A stretch of DNA of 44,653 nt from positions 64,813 through 109,465 of the forward strand of contig JAAUYQ010000049.1 in NCBI GenBank assembly GCA_014805015.1, in the 5' to 3' direction. Numbering within the stretch: position 1 is the first letter of the stretch; each line of letters begins with the position of its first letter. This DNA is from Clostridia bacterium (GTDB taxonomy: Bacteria; Bacillota; Clostridia; Christensenellales; Christensenellaceae). The notes below the pieces were generated by a model that had not been told where the DNA came from, ran no database searches, and was given only the letters and a program-made list of their open reading frames with translations. A program made the translations under genes and the position numbers. Shown here one piece after another: positions 24,215 to 34,080 of the stretch.

Positions 24215-24242
24215 TTGACAACAGTCCGGGAAGGGTTAGAAT
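24215..24242 (+). promoter_or_regulatory. Promoter of groES-groEL
   Basis: A consensus TTGACA (24215-24220), a 16-bp spacer and TAGAAT (24237-24242) lie just before the CIRCE element. Confidence 0.75.
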
Positions 24243-24257
24243 ATAACCGGGACATGG

Positions 24258-24284
24258 TTAGCACTCTCTGCGAGCGAGTGCTAA
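24258..24284 (+). promoter_or_regulatory. CIRCE operator (HrcA binding site)
   Basis: TTAGCACTC-N9-GAGTGCTAA is a perfect CIRCE. HrcA binds it and represses the operon until heat or misfolded protein occupies GroEL. It lies just downstream of the predicted transcription start. Confidence 0.98.
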
Positions 24285-24318
24285 CACAAACACTGAGTCT
24301 GTGAGCAGGAGGAGTAAT

Positions 24319-24606
24319 ATGACAATCAAGCCTTTGGCTGATCGGGTTGTGATCAAGCCGGTAGAAGCGGAAGAAAAGACTGCGGGCGGTATCGTACTGC
24401 CGGGCACTGCGCAGGAGAAGCAGCAGATTGCGGAAGTCATCGAAGTGGGACCGGGCGGCGTCGTCGACGGTGAGAAGGTCGAGATGCAGGTCAAACCTGG
24501 CGACAAGGTGATCTACTCGAAGTACGCCGGTACAGAAGTGAAATTCGGACCGGAAGAGCTTGTCATCGTCCGCGAGGGTGACATTCTGGCGATCATAAAC
24601 GACTGA
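24319..24606 (+). CDS. groES: Co-chaperonin GroES
   Basis: The 95-residue protein (MTIKPLADRVVIKPVEAEEK) caps the GroEL ring. The mobile loop is ~18-35 (EKTAGGIVLPGTAQEK), and the usual VGPGG and GDKVIYSKYAGTE segments are present. ATG 24319 follows AGGAGGAGTAAT; an in-frame start at 24301 would place the ribosome site inside the gene. It is under CIRCE control and 18 bp before groEL. Confidence 0.98.
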   Translation: MTIKPLADRVVIKPVEAEEKTAGGIVLPGTAQEKQQIAEVIEVGPGGVVDGEKVEMQVKPGDKVIYSKYAGTEVKFGPEELVIVREGDILAIIND

Positions 24607-24618
24607 GAAAGGAAGTAG

Positions 24619-26253
<1,635 letters not shown>

Positions 26254-26278
26254 GCCTAAGCCGATAAAACGGGAATAG

Positions 26279-26307
26279 AAGGGGCTGCAGAGATGCAGCC
26301 CCTTTTT
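26279..26307 (+). terminator. Terminator of groES-groEL
   Basis: GGGGCTGCA-GAGA-TGCAGCCCC is a 9-bp perfect stem followed by TTTTT. Confidence 0.93.
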
Positions 26308-26322
26308 GACGCTCCTGCAACC

Positions 26323-26787
26323 TCAGTTCCTGCTTCCCTGCCGCCTCTGCTGATCAAGGTGCTCGTTCAGGAGTTTCACAGCCTCGACGTATCCCTGCCA
26401 CCCCTTCCCTTTGATCTGGGCCAGGCAGACGTCCTCGGTGACAGACACATGCCGGAAAGACTCTCTTTCTGAGATGTCACTGAGATGCACTTCAACGACG
26501 GGCATATCTGTTGCAGCGATGGCATCCCGGATCGCGTAACTGTAATGCGTGAAGGCCGCGGGGTTCAGGACGATACCGTCCATGTCCGCAAAATAGGCGG
26601 CCTGCAATTCATCAATGATGCTGCCCTCATGATTCGTCTGGAAGAATTCCAGGGAGACCGGCAGATCCGCCGTTGCTTCCAGAATGTTGCTGTTCATCTG
26701 CTCGAGCGTCAGCGTGCCGTAGATATCAGGCTCGCGAATTCCGAGCATATTCAGATTGGGTCCGTTGATAATCAGAAATTTCTTCAA
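26323..26787 (-). CDS. aroQ: Type II 3-dehydroquinate dehydratase
   Basis: The 154-residue dodecameric enzyme performs step 3 of the shikimate pathway. Signature residues are the start LIINGPNLNMLGIREP with the catalytic Tyr in IYGTLTLEQ, FFQTNHEGSIIDEL, NPAAFTHYSYAIRDA, and EVHLSDISERESFRH. The start appears to be TTG 26787 (TTGAAGAAATTT), because a stop lies three codons upstream. No clear Shine-Dalgarno is visible. It diverges from aroE across 216 bp and converges on groEL's terminator. Confidence 0.95.
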   Translation of the reverse strand: MKKFLIINGPNLNMLGIREPDIYGTLTLEQMNSNILEATADLPVSLEFFQTNHEGSIIDELQAAYFADMDGIVLNPAAFTHYSYAIRDAIAATDMPVVEVHLSDISERESFRHVSVTEDVCLAQIKGKGWQGYVEAVKLLNEHLDQQRRQGSRN

Positions 26788-26963
26788 ACGTGCTCAGGCA
26801 GCGGAGCGTCCCGGTGCTGCTGACGGATGCGGGTTCTGCCCATCCACCTTTCTTTTTGGCTCCGATCCGCCCAAGGAACGGGCGGACTCCCGCTACGGGT
26901 TCCGGATCGGACTTCTTCCCCGATGCCGGTCTGGGCAGGCTTCCTCTGCCCCGCCTCATCCAC

Positions 26964-26969
26964 TATAAT
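26964..26969 (+). promoter_or_regulatory. -10 element of aroE
   Basis: TATAAT lies 35 bases before the aroE start. The matching -35 region is poor, so an activator may be needed. The 216-bp aroQ-aroE gap shows no other clear signal. Confidence 0.45.
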
Positions 26970-27003
26970 TCCCAATATACACGACTGCAAGGAGCCCGAA
27001 AGT

Positions 27004-27840
27004 ATGGAAAAGAAATACTGCGTCATCGGAGATCCGATCGCCCACAGCCTTTCGCCGGACATTTACACGGAACTATTTGCGCACTACGGCCTTCCCGGCT
27101 GCTCCTACTTCAAAGAGCAGGTCACCGTGCAGACACTGCCGGAGTTTATCGGCGGACTGCGTGCGCGCGGCATCTGCGGCTTCAACATCACGATGCCGCT
27201 CAAGCAGGCCGTCCTGCCATATCTGAACTATATGGATCCGTCGGCTGCCTATGGCGCGAACACCGTCGTTGTGGAAGAAACACAGGGACTGGCCGGTTGG
27301 TCAACGGACGCTGCCGGCTTCGTCCGCAGTCTGCACGAGCACGGTCACTCGTTTCTCGACGCCGATGTCGTCTTTATTGGCTGCGGCGGGGCGGCCAAGA
27401 CTCTGATCCGTGCTGCCGCAAAAGAAGCCCGCTCTATCACGATCCTGAACCGCACCCCGGATCACGCGCAGGCTTTTGCGTCGCTTCCCGGCGTGAAGAT
27501 CCTGCCGCTCAGCAACATCGGCAGTCAGATGAACAGCTGCAATCTGCTGATCAACGCGACTCCGCTCGGCATGAGCGGCATCGGCGCAGACTTTGAGGAT
27601 CTGAGTTTTCTCGCAAAGCTTCCTGAAGGGGCTTTCGTCTGCGACCTTATTTACGATCCGCCGATGACAGCCTTCCTGACCGAGGCAGAACGGCTGGGGC
27701 ATGCAACCATGAACGGACTGTGGATGCTGATCTGGCAGGCCTGCTATGCCTTTGAGAAATTCACTGGAATCATGCCGGATCTCGCAGCCTTCAATGCAGT
27801 GAAGGCAGTTCTTGGCCGGCAGCGGCAACTGCCGCAATGA
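27004..27840 (+). CDS. aroE: Shikimate dehydrogenase
   Basis: The 278-residue NADP enzyme reduces 3-dehydroshikimate (step 4). Visible are the substrate site (VIGDPIAHSLSPDIY; catalytic Lys and Asn in FNITMPLKQAV; ANTVV) and the nucleotide-binding fold (IGCGGAAKTLIRAA, then NRTPDHA), with DLIYDPPMTAFL near the end. ATG 27004 follows AAGGAG at 26989-26994. It is the only rightward gene of the aro cluster, and its 3' end overlaps the convergent aroK by 50 bp. Confidence 0.96.
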   Translation: MEKKYCVIGDPIAHSLSPDIYTELFAHYGLPGCSYFKEQVTVQTLPEFIGGLRARGICGFNITMPLKQAVLPYLNYMDPSAAYGANTVVVEETQGLAGWSTDAAGFVRSLHEHGHSFLDADVVFIGCGGAAKTLIRAAAKEARSITILNRTPDHAQAFASLPGVKILPLSNIGSQMNSCNLLINATPLGMSGIGADFEDLSFLAKLPEGAFVCDLIYDPPMTAFLTEAERLGHATMNGLWMLIWQACYAFEKFTGIMPDLAAFNAVKAVLGRQRQLPQ

Positions 27841-28312
27841 CTGCCTCGGCCGCTTCCTCGGCCGTGCCGTTGTTCGAGACAGTGCAGTTGGCAGCATCCT
27901 CGTAACAGCTGCGCCGTGCTGCATAGATGCGGTGTACGTTCTCCGGATTGGCCTTCAGAAGCGGTCTCGTTTCCGCATCAATTGTCTCGATAATCCTGTC
28001 AGCGTCCCGTTCCAGGTAAACGACCGTGCCTGAATGCTCCATCAGATGACGGTTGCGCTCGAGCAGCGGAGTCCCGCCTCCGGTGGCTACGATCAGGTTT
28101 TCATGCCGGTGCAGATCGTAGAGGACGTTGGATTCCAGCTCCCGGAAATACGCTTCCCCGCGTTCAGCAAAGATCTCCGGGATTGTTCGCTGCGCGTCGG
28201 CTACAATGGCTGCATCCAGGTCCACCAGGCGCATTCCCAGACGCTCCGCAAGAAGCTCGCCCACCGTCGTCTTGCCGCTGCCCATCATACCGATCAGATA
28301 GATATTGTTCAA
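27791..28312 (-). CDS. aroK: Shikimate kinase
   Basis: The 173-residue P-loop kinase phosphorylates shikimate (step 5). It has Walker A GMMGSGKTTVGE, the substrate Asp in VDLDAAI, RGEAYFRELES and the GGG shikimate loop in VATGGGTPLL. The lid Arg is in ETRPLL. The start is TTG 28312, overlapping the pheA stop as TTGA, with GAGGAG upstream, so translation is coupled to pheA. It is the last gene of the operon and overlaps aroE tail to tail. Confidence 0.94.
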   Translation of the reverse strand: MNNIYLIGMMGSGKTTVGELLAERLGMRLVDLDAAIVADAQRTIPEIFAERGEAYFRELESNVLYDLHRHENLIVATGGGTPLLERNRHLMEHSGTVVYLERDADRIIETIDAETRPLLKANPENVHRIYAARRSCYEDAANCTVSNNGTAEEAAEAVIAAVAAAGQELPSLH

Positions 28313-29436
28313 AGCGTGCTCCTCTCCGGCCGCGGTTCCTGGCTGACGTAGGCCCCAAGAAGCCGCACGCCGGTAAACAGCGACGGATCCACCCTGATTG
28401 CTTTATCCAGCTTTGTGCGCACGTCTGCTCCCTCAAAGTCCACGAAAAACCGGTATTCGAACTTGCGGTCTTTCAGTGGGCGTGACTCGATTTTCACCAT
28501 GTTCAGTCCGTGCGCAGCAAAGTGGGACATGACGCCCGCGAGGGTCCCCGGTTTATGAACGAGGCTGAAGACGATCGCGGCCTTGTTGGCATCTTCTCCC
28601 ACGTAAGGCTCAGGGGCCACGAGAATGAAACGAGTCGTATTGTCGCGGCTCGCGTTGGCGTTCCGGTACAGAATCTTCAGTCCGTACAGCTGCGCTGCAT
28701 ACTCACTGCAGAGCGCCGCAGCCGAGAGATCTCCCGACTGTGCCACGAACGCCGCCGCACCAGCAGTATTGTAGAAAGGCTGCGCCGTCATCTGCGGATG
28801 GTCCTGCAGAAACGGAGCGCACTGGGCAAGAGCCTGTTCATGCGAATAGACATTCCGGATACCGTCCAGCGAAGCCCCGGGCAGAGCTGCCAGCATGTGG
28901 TCCACAGGCAGCGATTTTTCCGCAACAATATTCAGATCATAAAGACTCAGCAGATCCAGCACCTGCACAACGCTCCCGGCATAGGAGTTCTCAATCGGCA
29001 CCACGCCGAAGTCTGCCTCGCCGCCCGAAACAGCCGCAAAGACGTCCGCAAAACGGTCGCAGGCGATACTCTCCGCTTCTTCTCCCAGGAAGCTGATCAG
29101 CGCCATATGTGAATTCGCACCGGGAACTCCCTGGAAGGCTGCCCGCCTGGGTCTTTCTGTCCCGCGCACAATCGCTTTCTGCCGGTCCCGGCTCATCTTC
29201 AGCAGTACGCCAAAGAGTTCCTCCACATCGTCCGGCAGACCCAGCGCGGAAGCGCGCTGCCGGCGGTCGGACAGCAGCTTCTGTTCTCTCTGTTCATCCA
29301 GTACCGGCAGGTGATGTTCCCTCTTATAGGTACCGACTTCATCGGCCACATCCATTCGCCTGCGGATCAGATCAAGCAGTTCGCGGTCGATCTGATCGAT
29401 CTTCTCCCGGGCGTCCGTCAGGGCATTTTTCTGCAT
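28309..29436 (-). CDS. pheA: Bifunctional chorismate mutase / prephenate dehydratase
   Basis: The 375-residue enzyme turns chorismate to prephenate and then phenylpyruvate, the phenylalanine branch. Residues ~5-90 are an AroQ-class mutase (REKIDQIDRELLDLIRRRM). Residues ~100-280 are the dehydratase (FQGVPGANSHMA, the TRF motif in NTTRFILV). A C-terminal ACT domain (~290-370) has the Phe-binding ESRP in KIESRPLKD, so feedback inhibition by Phe is expected. ATG 29436 follows GAAAGAGG, which begins at the aroC stop; an ATG at 29460 is also open but lacks a site. No tyrA is present in this cluster. Confidence 0.95.
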   Translation of the reverse strand: MQKNALTDAREKIDQIDRELLDLIRRRMDVADEVGTYKREHHLPVLDEQREQKLLSDRRQRASALGLPDDVEELFGVLLKMSRDRQKAIVRGTERPRRAAFQGVPGANSHMALISFLGEEAESIACDRFADVFAAVSGGEADFGVVPIENSYAGSVVQVLDLLSLYDLNIVAEKSLPVDHMLAALPGASLDGIRNVYSHEQALAQCAPFLQDHPQMTAQPFYNTAGAAAFVAQSGDLSAAALCSEYAAQLYGLKILYRNANASRDNTTRFILVAPEPYVGEDANKAAIVFSLVHKPGTLAGVMSHFAAHGLNMVKIESRPLKDRKFEYRFFVDFEGADVRTKLDKAIRVDPSLFTGVRLLGAYVSQEPRPERSTL

Positions 29437-29449
29437 GACTGCCTCTTTC

Positions 29450-30538
29450 TCACTGTCCATGACTGTCTGCCTGCATCAGCAGGTCAAGCAGTACAACGGC
29501 TGCTGCATTCTTCACCACCTCGCATGCTCTCGGCACGATACATGCATCGTGTCTGCCGCGCAGGCGCAGCACAGCCTCTTTCCCGCTGACGTAGTCCACC
29601 GTGTCCTGCGGCCTGGCGATCGAGGCGGTCGGCCGGAAAGCCACGTGGAATATGATCGGCATGCCATTAGAAATTCCGCCGTTCATACCTCCGCTGTGAT
29701 TGCTTGCAAAGACAATCCTGCCGTCCTCCAGCCGTGGCGAGTCATTCGCCTCGCTGCCGCGCCAGCGTATCATCTCCAGACCATCTCCGAAGGAAACAGC
29801 CTTCACCCCCGGCACGGAGAACATCATGTGCGCGAAGCAGCTTTCCAGGCTGTCGAAAAAGGGCTCGCCCAGTCCGGCCGGTACCCCGGCTGCCGCAACT
29901 TCCACCATACCGCCCACAGAATCGAGTTCCAGGCGAGCTTTTTCAACGGCTTCGAGCATCTCGCGGCCGCGTTCAGCCTCCAGAACCGGAAACTCGCCCT
30001 GCTCCGGAAGCAGAAGCTCTGCGGCGCTGAATGTGTTGAATGCCGCGTCCTGTATCCCGGCAATCTCCTGCACGTGCGCCCCCACCGTGATGCCGCGCGC
30101 AGCCAGAACCTGCCTCGCCGCCGCTCCGGCAAAGACGAGCGGCGCCGTGATCCGACCCGAGAAATGACCACCGCCGCGTATATCGCCGGCCCCCCGGTAT
30201 TTGACGAGCCCTGTGTAGTCTGCGTGACCGGGCCGCAGCAGGGTCTCGAGTTCCTTGTAGTCCCCGGAGTGCTGGTCCCGGTTGCGAATGATCGCCGCAA
30301 GCGGCGTTCCAGTCGTCCGGCCGTGCAGGTATCCGCAAAGGATCTCAAAATGGTCCTTTTCCTGCCGCTTTGTGGAGGCACTGGTTCGGTTAGGCGCCCG
30401 GCGCTGCATCGCTTCGCGCACGAGGTCGAGATCCAGCGGGAAGCCAGGAGGCATACCGCTGATGACGCAGCCGAGGCCCGCTGCATGTGATTCTCCGAAT
30501 ACAGTGACCTGAAAGAGCGTTCCCCAGGTGGCGCTCAC
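29450..30538 (-). CDS. aroC: Chorismate synthase
   Basis: The 362-residue FMN-dependent enzyme makes chorismate from EPSP (step 7). Typical motifs are SATWGTLFQVTVFGESHA, RRAPNRTSASTKRQEKD, GDIRGGGHFSGRITAP and ASNHSGGMNGGISNG. The start is GTG 30538. It shares GTGA with the aroA stop and has GGAGG in the last codons of aroA, so the two genes are translationally coupled. The frame is open to 30565, but the GTG start fits the family exactly. Confidence 0.96.
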   Translation of the reverse strand: MSATWGTLFQVTVFGESHAAGLGCVISGMPPGFPLDLDLVREAMQRRAPNRTSASTKRQEKDHFEILCGYLHGRTTGTPLAAIIRNRDQHSGDYKELETLLRPGHADYTGLVKYRGAGDIRGGGHFSGRITAPLVFAGAAARQVLAARGITVGAHVQEIAGIQDAAFNTFSAAELLLPEQGEFPVLEAERGREMLEAVEKARLELDSVGGMVEVAAAGVPAGLGEPFFDSLESCFAHMMFSVPGVKAVSFGDGLEMIRWRGSEANDSPRLEDGRIVFASNHSGGMNGGISNGMPIIFHVAFRPTASIARPQDTVDYVSGKEAVLRLRGRHDACIVPRACEVVKNAAAVVLLDLLMQADSHGQ

Positions 30539-31782
30539 GCTTCCGTCCCTCCAATGATCTCCCATTCGCGGAAGAACTGCGGGCCGCTCTTGGCCACGAC
30601 TTCAGCATTATGGATAACGACAGGCTCGTCAGCAAGCAGCGAGGCCACCGCCAGCGCCATAGCCACCCGATGGTCCCCGTGTGTCTCCACATCGCCGCCG
30701 CGCAGACGCCCGGTTCCGTGGACAGTGAGCGAATCCTCGCCCTGCTCCACGTTCACTCCGAGCCTGGCGAGCTCTTCGGCCATGGCCTGCAGGCGGTCGC
30801 TTTCCTTGAGTCGGACGCGCCCAGCGTTGCGGATATGCGATGTGCCGTTGATGCCGGCCGCCAAGACGCTGAGCGCAGGAACTGCATCCGGAATCTGCGA
30901 TACATCCATATCGAACGGCTGCAGATCCCCTTTTGTGACCGTGACTGTCTGCCCGTTCCAGTCCAGATCAGCACCTATCCGGCTCAGCAGCTCGAAAACA
31001 GCCCGGTCGCCCTGCACCGAATCCGGATTGAGACCAGCTATCTCCAGTTTACCGGCCAGCGCTGCTGCCACCGCAAAGAAAGTCGCGTGCGAATAATCGC
31101 CCTCCACCGCGAGCTGCGCCGGCCTATACGACTGTGGCGCCCCGATGCGGAAACTGTCGCCGTGTGCCTCGGTGGAGACGCCGAACAGCTCCTGCACGCT
31201 GCGGGTGATCTCTACGTATCCGGCTGATTCCAAGGGCGTCTCCAGCTCAATGGCCGACGGCTCTTCGAGCCGCGGCAGGGCTAGCAGCAGACCCGTGATA
31301 AATTGCGATGAGATGTCTCCCGGCAGCGAAAAAGTGCCCGGCAGCAGTGAACCGCAGACAGTGATGCGGTCGCCTTCGTGCTCAAACCGGATGTCCTGCT
31401 CACGGCAGATGTCCGCATATGGGGCAAACGGACGCTGCATCAGCCGGCCGCGTCCGACGAAAGTGCGCTCGCTGCCATCGAGCGCAAGCGGCAGCAGGAA
31501 GCGGACCGTTGAACCGGATTCGCCGCAGTCGAGTTCGGGCCGTCCAGGTTCATTAAGTCCGCCCTGTACAGTACACACAGAGCCGCTGACGCTGATATGA
31601 CACATTCCGAGGTCCTCCAGGCAGCGCGCAGTTGCCTGAATGTCGTCAGACCAGGCAAAGTTCAGCAGTTCGGACTCCCCCGGGGCCAGCGCAGCACAGA
31701 TCAGTGCACGATGCAGCACACTTTTGGACGGCTGCATCCGCACCGTACCCGCCGGACGGAACGCCCTCAGCGTTTTTCTCAT
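30535..31782 (-). CDS. aroA: 3-Phosphoshikimate 1-carboxyvinyltransferase (EPSP synthase)
   Basis: The 415-residue enzyme joins PEP to shikimate 3-phosphate (step 6). It has the signature segments SKSVLHRALICAAL, DCGESGSTVRFLLPLAL, RPFAPYAD, VEGDYSHATFF, RLKESDRLQAMAEEL and HGDHRVAMALAVA. The start ATG 31782 overlaps the aroB stop as ATGA with GGAGG upstream. Which glyphosate-sensitivity class it belongs to cannot be judged safely by eye. Confidence 0.96.
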   Translation of the reverse strand: MRKTLRAFRPAGTVRMQPSKSVLHRALICAALAPGESELLNFAWSDDIQATARCLEDLGMCHISVSGSVCTVQGGLNEPGRPELDCGESGSTVRFLLPLALDGSERTFVGRGRLMQRPFAPYADICREQDIRFEHEGDRITVCGSLLPGTFSLPGDISSQFITGLLLALPRLEEPSAIELETPLESAGYVEITRSVQELFGVSTEAHGDSFRIGAPQSYRPAQLAVEGDYSHATFFAVAAALAGKLEIAGLNPDSVQGDRAVFELLSRIGADLDWNGQTVTVTKGDLQPFDMDVSQIPDAVPALSVLAAGINGTSHIRNAGRVRLKESDRLQAMAEELARLGVNVEQGEDSLTVHGTGRLRGGDVETHGDHRVAMALAVASLLADEPVVIHNAEVVAKSGPQFFREWEIIGGTEA

Positions 31783-32801
31783 ATCAGTTCCTCCATCATC
31801 TCCGAGATTTCCCGAATCGGAAGCCGCTTGACCACCGCGTTTCCGATCTGCTCAATAAAGATCATGTCCACAGAGCTGCCAACCGCCTTCTTGTCATTCG
31901 CAATTACGGTTGCCGCTTTCCGAAGCAGATCGCGGCTGCTGTCCGTAGGCAGTCCGTAGCGGTCAAGGAGCGTCTCCGTATCGTGTCGAAGACCCGGCGG
32001 CGAAATGCCAAGCAGTTCACCGAGCGCAGCGGCATAGACCATGCCGATTCCGACGGCCTCTCCGTGCAGGTAATGCCCGTAGCCGGCAGCTGCCTCAAGT
32101 GCGTGGCCAATAGTGTGACCATAGTTCAGCTGCGCCCGGATCCCGTGGTCGAGCGGATCCTCGTTGACGTATGCTGCCTTGATCCTGCAGCTCGTCTCAA
32201 TCATATCCGCAACCGGCACACCGCCCGAAGCGAGGCGGTCATGGAAGCTGCGGTCAGCAATGTAGCCGTATTTGATCACTTCTGCCATCCCCGCGGCCAC
32301 TTCCCGCGGCGGCAGGGTGGCCAGCGTATCCGTATCAATAACCACAAGTTCCGGCTGCCAGAAGGCCCCGGCAAGATTCTTGCCGCCTTCCAGGTCCACG
32401 GCTACCTTGCCGCCAACAGAACTGTCCACCTGGGCAAGCAGCGTTGTCGGGACCTGCACAAACGGCACACCGCGCTTATAGCAGCTCGCCGCGAACCCGC
32501 CTATGTCACCGACCACTCCGCCGCCGAAGGTAACGACGCGGCCCTCACGGCCGAGCCGCATGTCGACCAGGGCGTTCAGAATGCGTTCAAGCTCGCGCAT
32601 GTTTTTTGACTCCTCCCCTGGGTTCAGAACCGCTGCATACCGGTCCGCCGGAAAGGCATCTCCGTGCGCTGTCAGTACGTTCCTGTCGGTGATGACCGCG
32701 TACGGTTCCTGCATCGCCCACTCCTTCAGGAGCCCGCTGCCAATGAGAATGTCATAGCTGCCGTTGTCCGCCTCAACCCGGACTGTACGCTGCGCGGCCA
32801 T
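31779..32801 (-). CDS. aroB: 3-Dehydroquinate synthase
   Basis: The 340-residue NAD- and zinc-dependent enzyme cyclises DAHP (step 2). NAD-binding GGGVVGDIGGFAAS, the active-site PTTLLAQVDSSVGGK, metal ligand Glu in GMAEVIKYG and His in NYGHTIGHALE are all present. ATG 32801 follows immediately on the aroF stop (TGAATG), so translation is coupled; there is no separate ribosome site. Confidence 0.96.
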   Translation of the reverse strand: MAAQRTVRVEADNGSYDILIGSGLLKEWAMQEPYAVITDRNVLTAHGDAFPADRYAAVLNPGEESKNMRELERILNALVDMRLGREGRVVTFGGGVVGDIGGFAASCYKRGVPFVQVPTTLLAQVDSSVGGKVAVDLEGGKNLAGAFWQPELVVIDTDTLATLPPREVAAGMAEVIKYGYIADRSFHDRLASGGVPVADMIETSCRIKAAYVNEDPLDHGIRAQLNYGHTIGHALEAAAGYGHYLHGEAVGIGMVYAAALGELLGISPPGLRHDTETLLDRYGLPTDSSRDLLRKAATVIANDKKAVGSSVDMIFIEQIGNAVVKRLPIREISEMMEELI

Positions 32802-33806
32802 TCAGCCGAGCACCGTCTGCAGGGCGCGGACTTTCTGCATCAGACTGTCGAACGCCTTCGGCGTCAGGGCCTGCGGCCCGTCGCTCAGCGCATGTTTGGG
32901 ATCGTTATGCACTTCTACCATGATGCCGTCCGCTCCCGCGGCCACAGCAGCCAGCGACAGCGGTTCTACCATGTCTGCGCGGCCGGCAGCATGGCTCGGA
33001 TCCACAATGATCGGCAGGTGGGAAAGCTGCTTGACCGCCGGCACAGCGCTCAGGTCGAGCGTGTTGCGCGTGTAGGTCTCAAAGGTCCGGATCCCGCGTT
33101 CACACAGAATGACGTTCTCATTACCGGCAGCGATAATGTATTCCGCGCTCATCAGCCACTCCTCGATCGTGTTGGAGAGACCGCGCTTGAGCAGGACCGG
33201 GCGCCGGGTCTGTCCCAGCTCCTTGAGCAGATCAAAATTCTGCATGTTGCGGGCGCCGACCTGGATCAGATCCACTTTCTCGTCAAAGAGTTCCACGTAT
33301 TTGGGTGCCATGATCTCCGTCACGATCGGCATGCCGGTAATGCTGCGGGCGTGCTGCAGCAGCTCAATGCCCTCCTCGCCGAGACCCTGGAACGAGTATG
33401 GTGAGGTTCGCGGCTTGAAAGCGCCGCCCCGCAGGAACTGCGCTCCCGACGCATCCAGGCTGCGGGCAATTCCCTCGAGCTGTTCGGCACTTTCCACTGA
33501 GCACGGACCCGCGATGACAGCAAGATCAGGTCCCCCGACGGATACGCCGCCGACGTCAATCACGGTGTCGTCTGGGTGGAACTTGCGGTTCGCTTTCTTG
33601 TACGGCTCCTGGACGGGCACGACCCGCTCCACGCCGTCCATGAGGCTGACTTTCTCCTTATCTACCGTGTACGTGTCACCTAAGACGCCGAGCACGGCGC
33701 ACTCCACACCGTTATTCACCTGCACCTGCATGCCGAGGTCCTGCAGATGCCCGGTCACATTCATGATCTGATCCCAGCTGGCATCATTCTTCATTACCAC
33801 TATCAT
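32802..33806 (-). CDS. aroF: 3-Deoxy-7-phosphoheptulonate (DAHP) synthase, type I-beta, first gene of the aro operon
   Basis: The 334-residue enzyme joins PEP and erythrose 4-phosphate (step 1). An N-terminal ferredoxin-like regulatory domain (~1-70) is followed by the KDO8P-like barrel (KANRKFHPDDTVIDVGGV, IAGPCSVES, KPRTSPYSFQGLGEEG, QVGARNMQNF, DPSHAAGRAD, VEVHNDPKHALSDG). The N-terminal domain in Thermotoga-type enzymes mediates Tyr or Phe inhibition. ATG 33806 follows AAGGAGG. Upstream is a leader-peptide attenuator, so aromatic amino acid supply controls the whole operon. A second, separately transcribed copy lies at 35650. Confidence 0.95.
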   Translation of the reverse strand: MIVVMKNDASWDQIMNVTGHLQDLGMQVQVNNGVECAVLGVLGDTYTVDKEKVSLMDGVERVVPVQEPYKKANRKFHPDDTVIDVGGVSVGGPDLAVIAGPCSVESAEQLEGIARSLDASGAQFLRGGAFKPRTSPYSFQGLGEEGIELLQHARSITGMPIVTEIMAPKYVELFDEKVDLIQVGARNMQNFDLLKELGQTRRPVLLKRGLSNTIEEWLMSAEYIIAAGNENVILCERGIRTFETYTRNTLDLSAVPAVKQLSHLPIIVDPSHAAGRADMVEPLSLAAVAAGADGIMVEVHNDPKHALSDGPQALTPKAFDSLMQKVRALQTVLG

Positions 33807-33831
33807 GGGACTTTCCTCCTTGATATAAGAT

Positions 33832-33868
33832 TGAAAAAATAAAGCCCGCGGTGCGCACACCACAGGCT
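33832..33868 (-). terminator. Intrinsic terminator (attenuator stem 3:4) before aroF
   Basis: AGCCTGTGGTG-TGCG-CACCGCGGGCT makes an 11-bp stem with two G-U pairs, followed on the minus strand by TTTATTTTTTC. It lies between the leader ORF and the aroF ribosome site. Confidence 0.88.
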
Positions 33869-33942
33869 CAACATTCAGAAGATTGCGGGTTGTGAGGCAC
33901 CGTTCAGGAAGACATGACAAAGCAAACCTGATAATAGGTGCC
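33865..33942 (-). promoter_or_regulatory. Attenuator pairing segments 1, 2 and 3 of the aro operon leader
   Basis: Segment 1 (GGCACC, 33937-33942, immediately before the two Tyr codons) pairs with segment 2 (GGTGCC, 33896-33901, just after the leader stop), with extra CAGG/CCTG pairing inside. Segment 2 (GCCTCACAAC, 33889-33898) can instead pair with GTTGAGCC (33865-33872), which overlaps the 5' arm of the terminator. A ribosome stalled at the Tyr codons would mask segment 1, allow 2:3 pairing and prevent termination. Confidence 0.72.
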
Positions 33943-33972
33943 CGTAAATCGTCTGTCGGTGCAAATGTTCAT
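33904..33972 (-). CDS. Leader peptide of the aro operon, 22 residues
   Basis: ATG 33972 follows AGGGAGAGAAGT and opens a 22-codon frame ending in TGA at 33904-33906. It contains Phe9, Tyr13-Tyr14 and Phe18 (RRFTGTYYQVCF). Four aromatic codons in ten positions, located over attenuator segment 1, are what is expected of a Phe/Tyr leader. The peptide itself probably has no function; its translation senses charged tRNA-Tyr and tRNA-Phe. It has no Trp codon. Confidence 0.75.
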   Translation of the reverse strand: MNICTDRRFTGTYYQVCFVMSS

Positions 33973-33993
33973 ACTTCTCTCCCTGCCTCCGCT

Positions 33994-34022
33994 ATTATAG
34001 CCGTCCGCATGCGCTCACACAA
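33994..34022 (-). promoter_or_regulatory. Promoter of the aro operon
   Basis: TTGTGT (34017-34022), a 17-bp spacer and a consensus TATAAT (33994-33999), on the minus strand. Transcription should start near 33987, about 15 bases before the leader ATG. Confidence 0.75.
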
Positions 34023-34034
34023 GCGCGTCCAGAG

Positions 34035-34068
34035 AAAACGCCCCGCCGGCCGTGCGGCCGCGGGGCGC
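34035..34068 (-). terminator. Terminator of the secreted NlpC/P60 gene
   Basis: A GC-rich hairpin (CGCCCCG-CCGGCC / GGCCG-CGGGGCG) is followed on the minus strand by TTTTC. It separates this gene from the aro promoter. Confidence 0.75.
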
Positions 34069-34080
34069 TTACTATCATTC

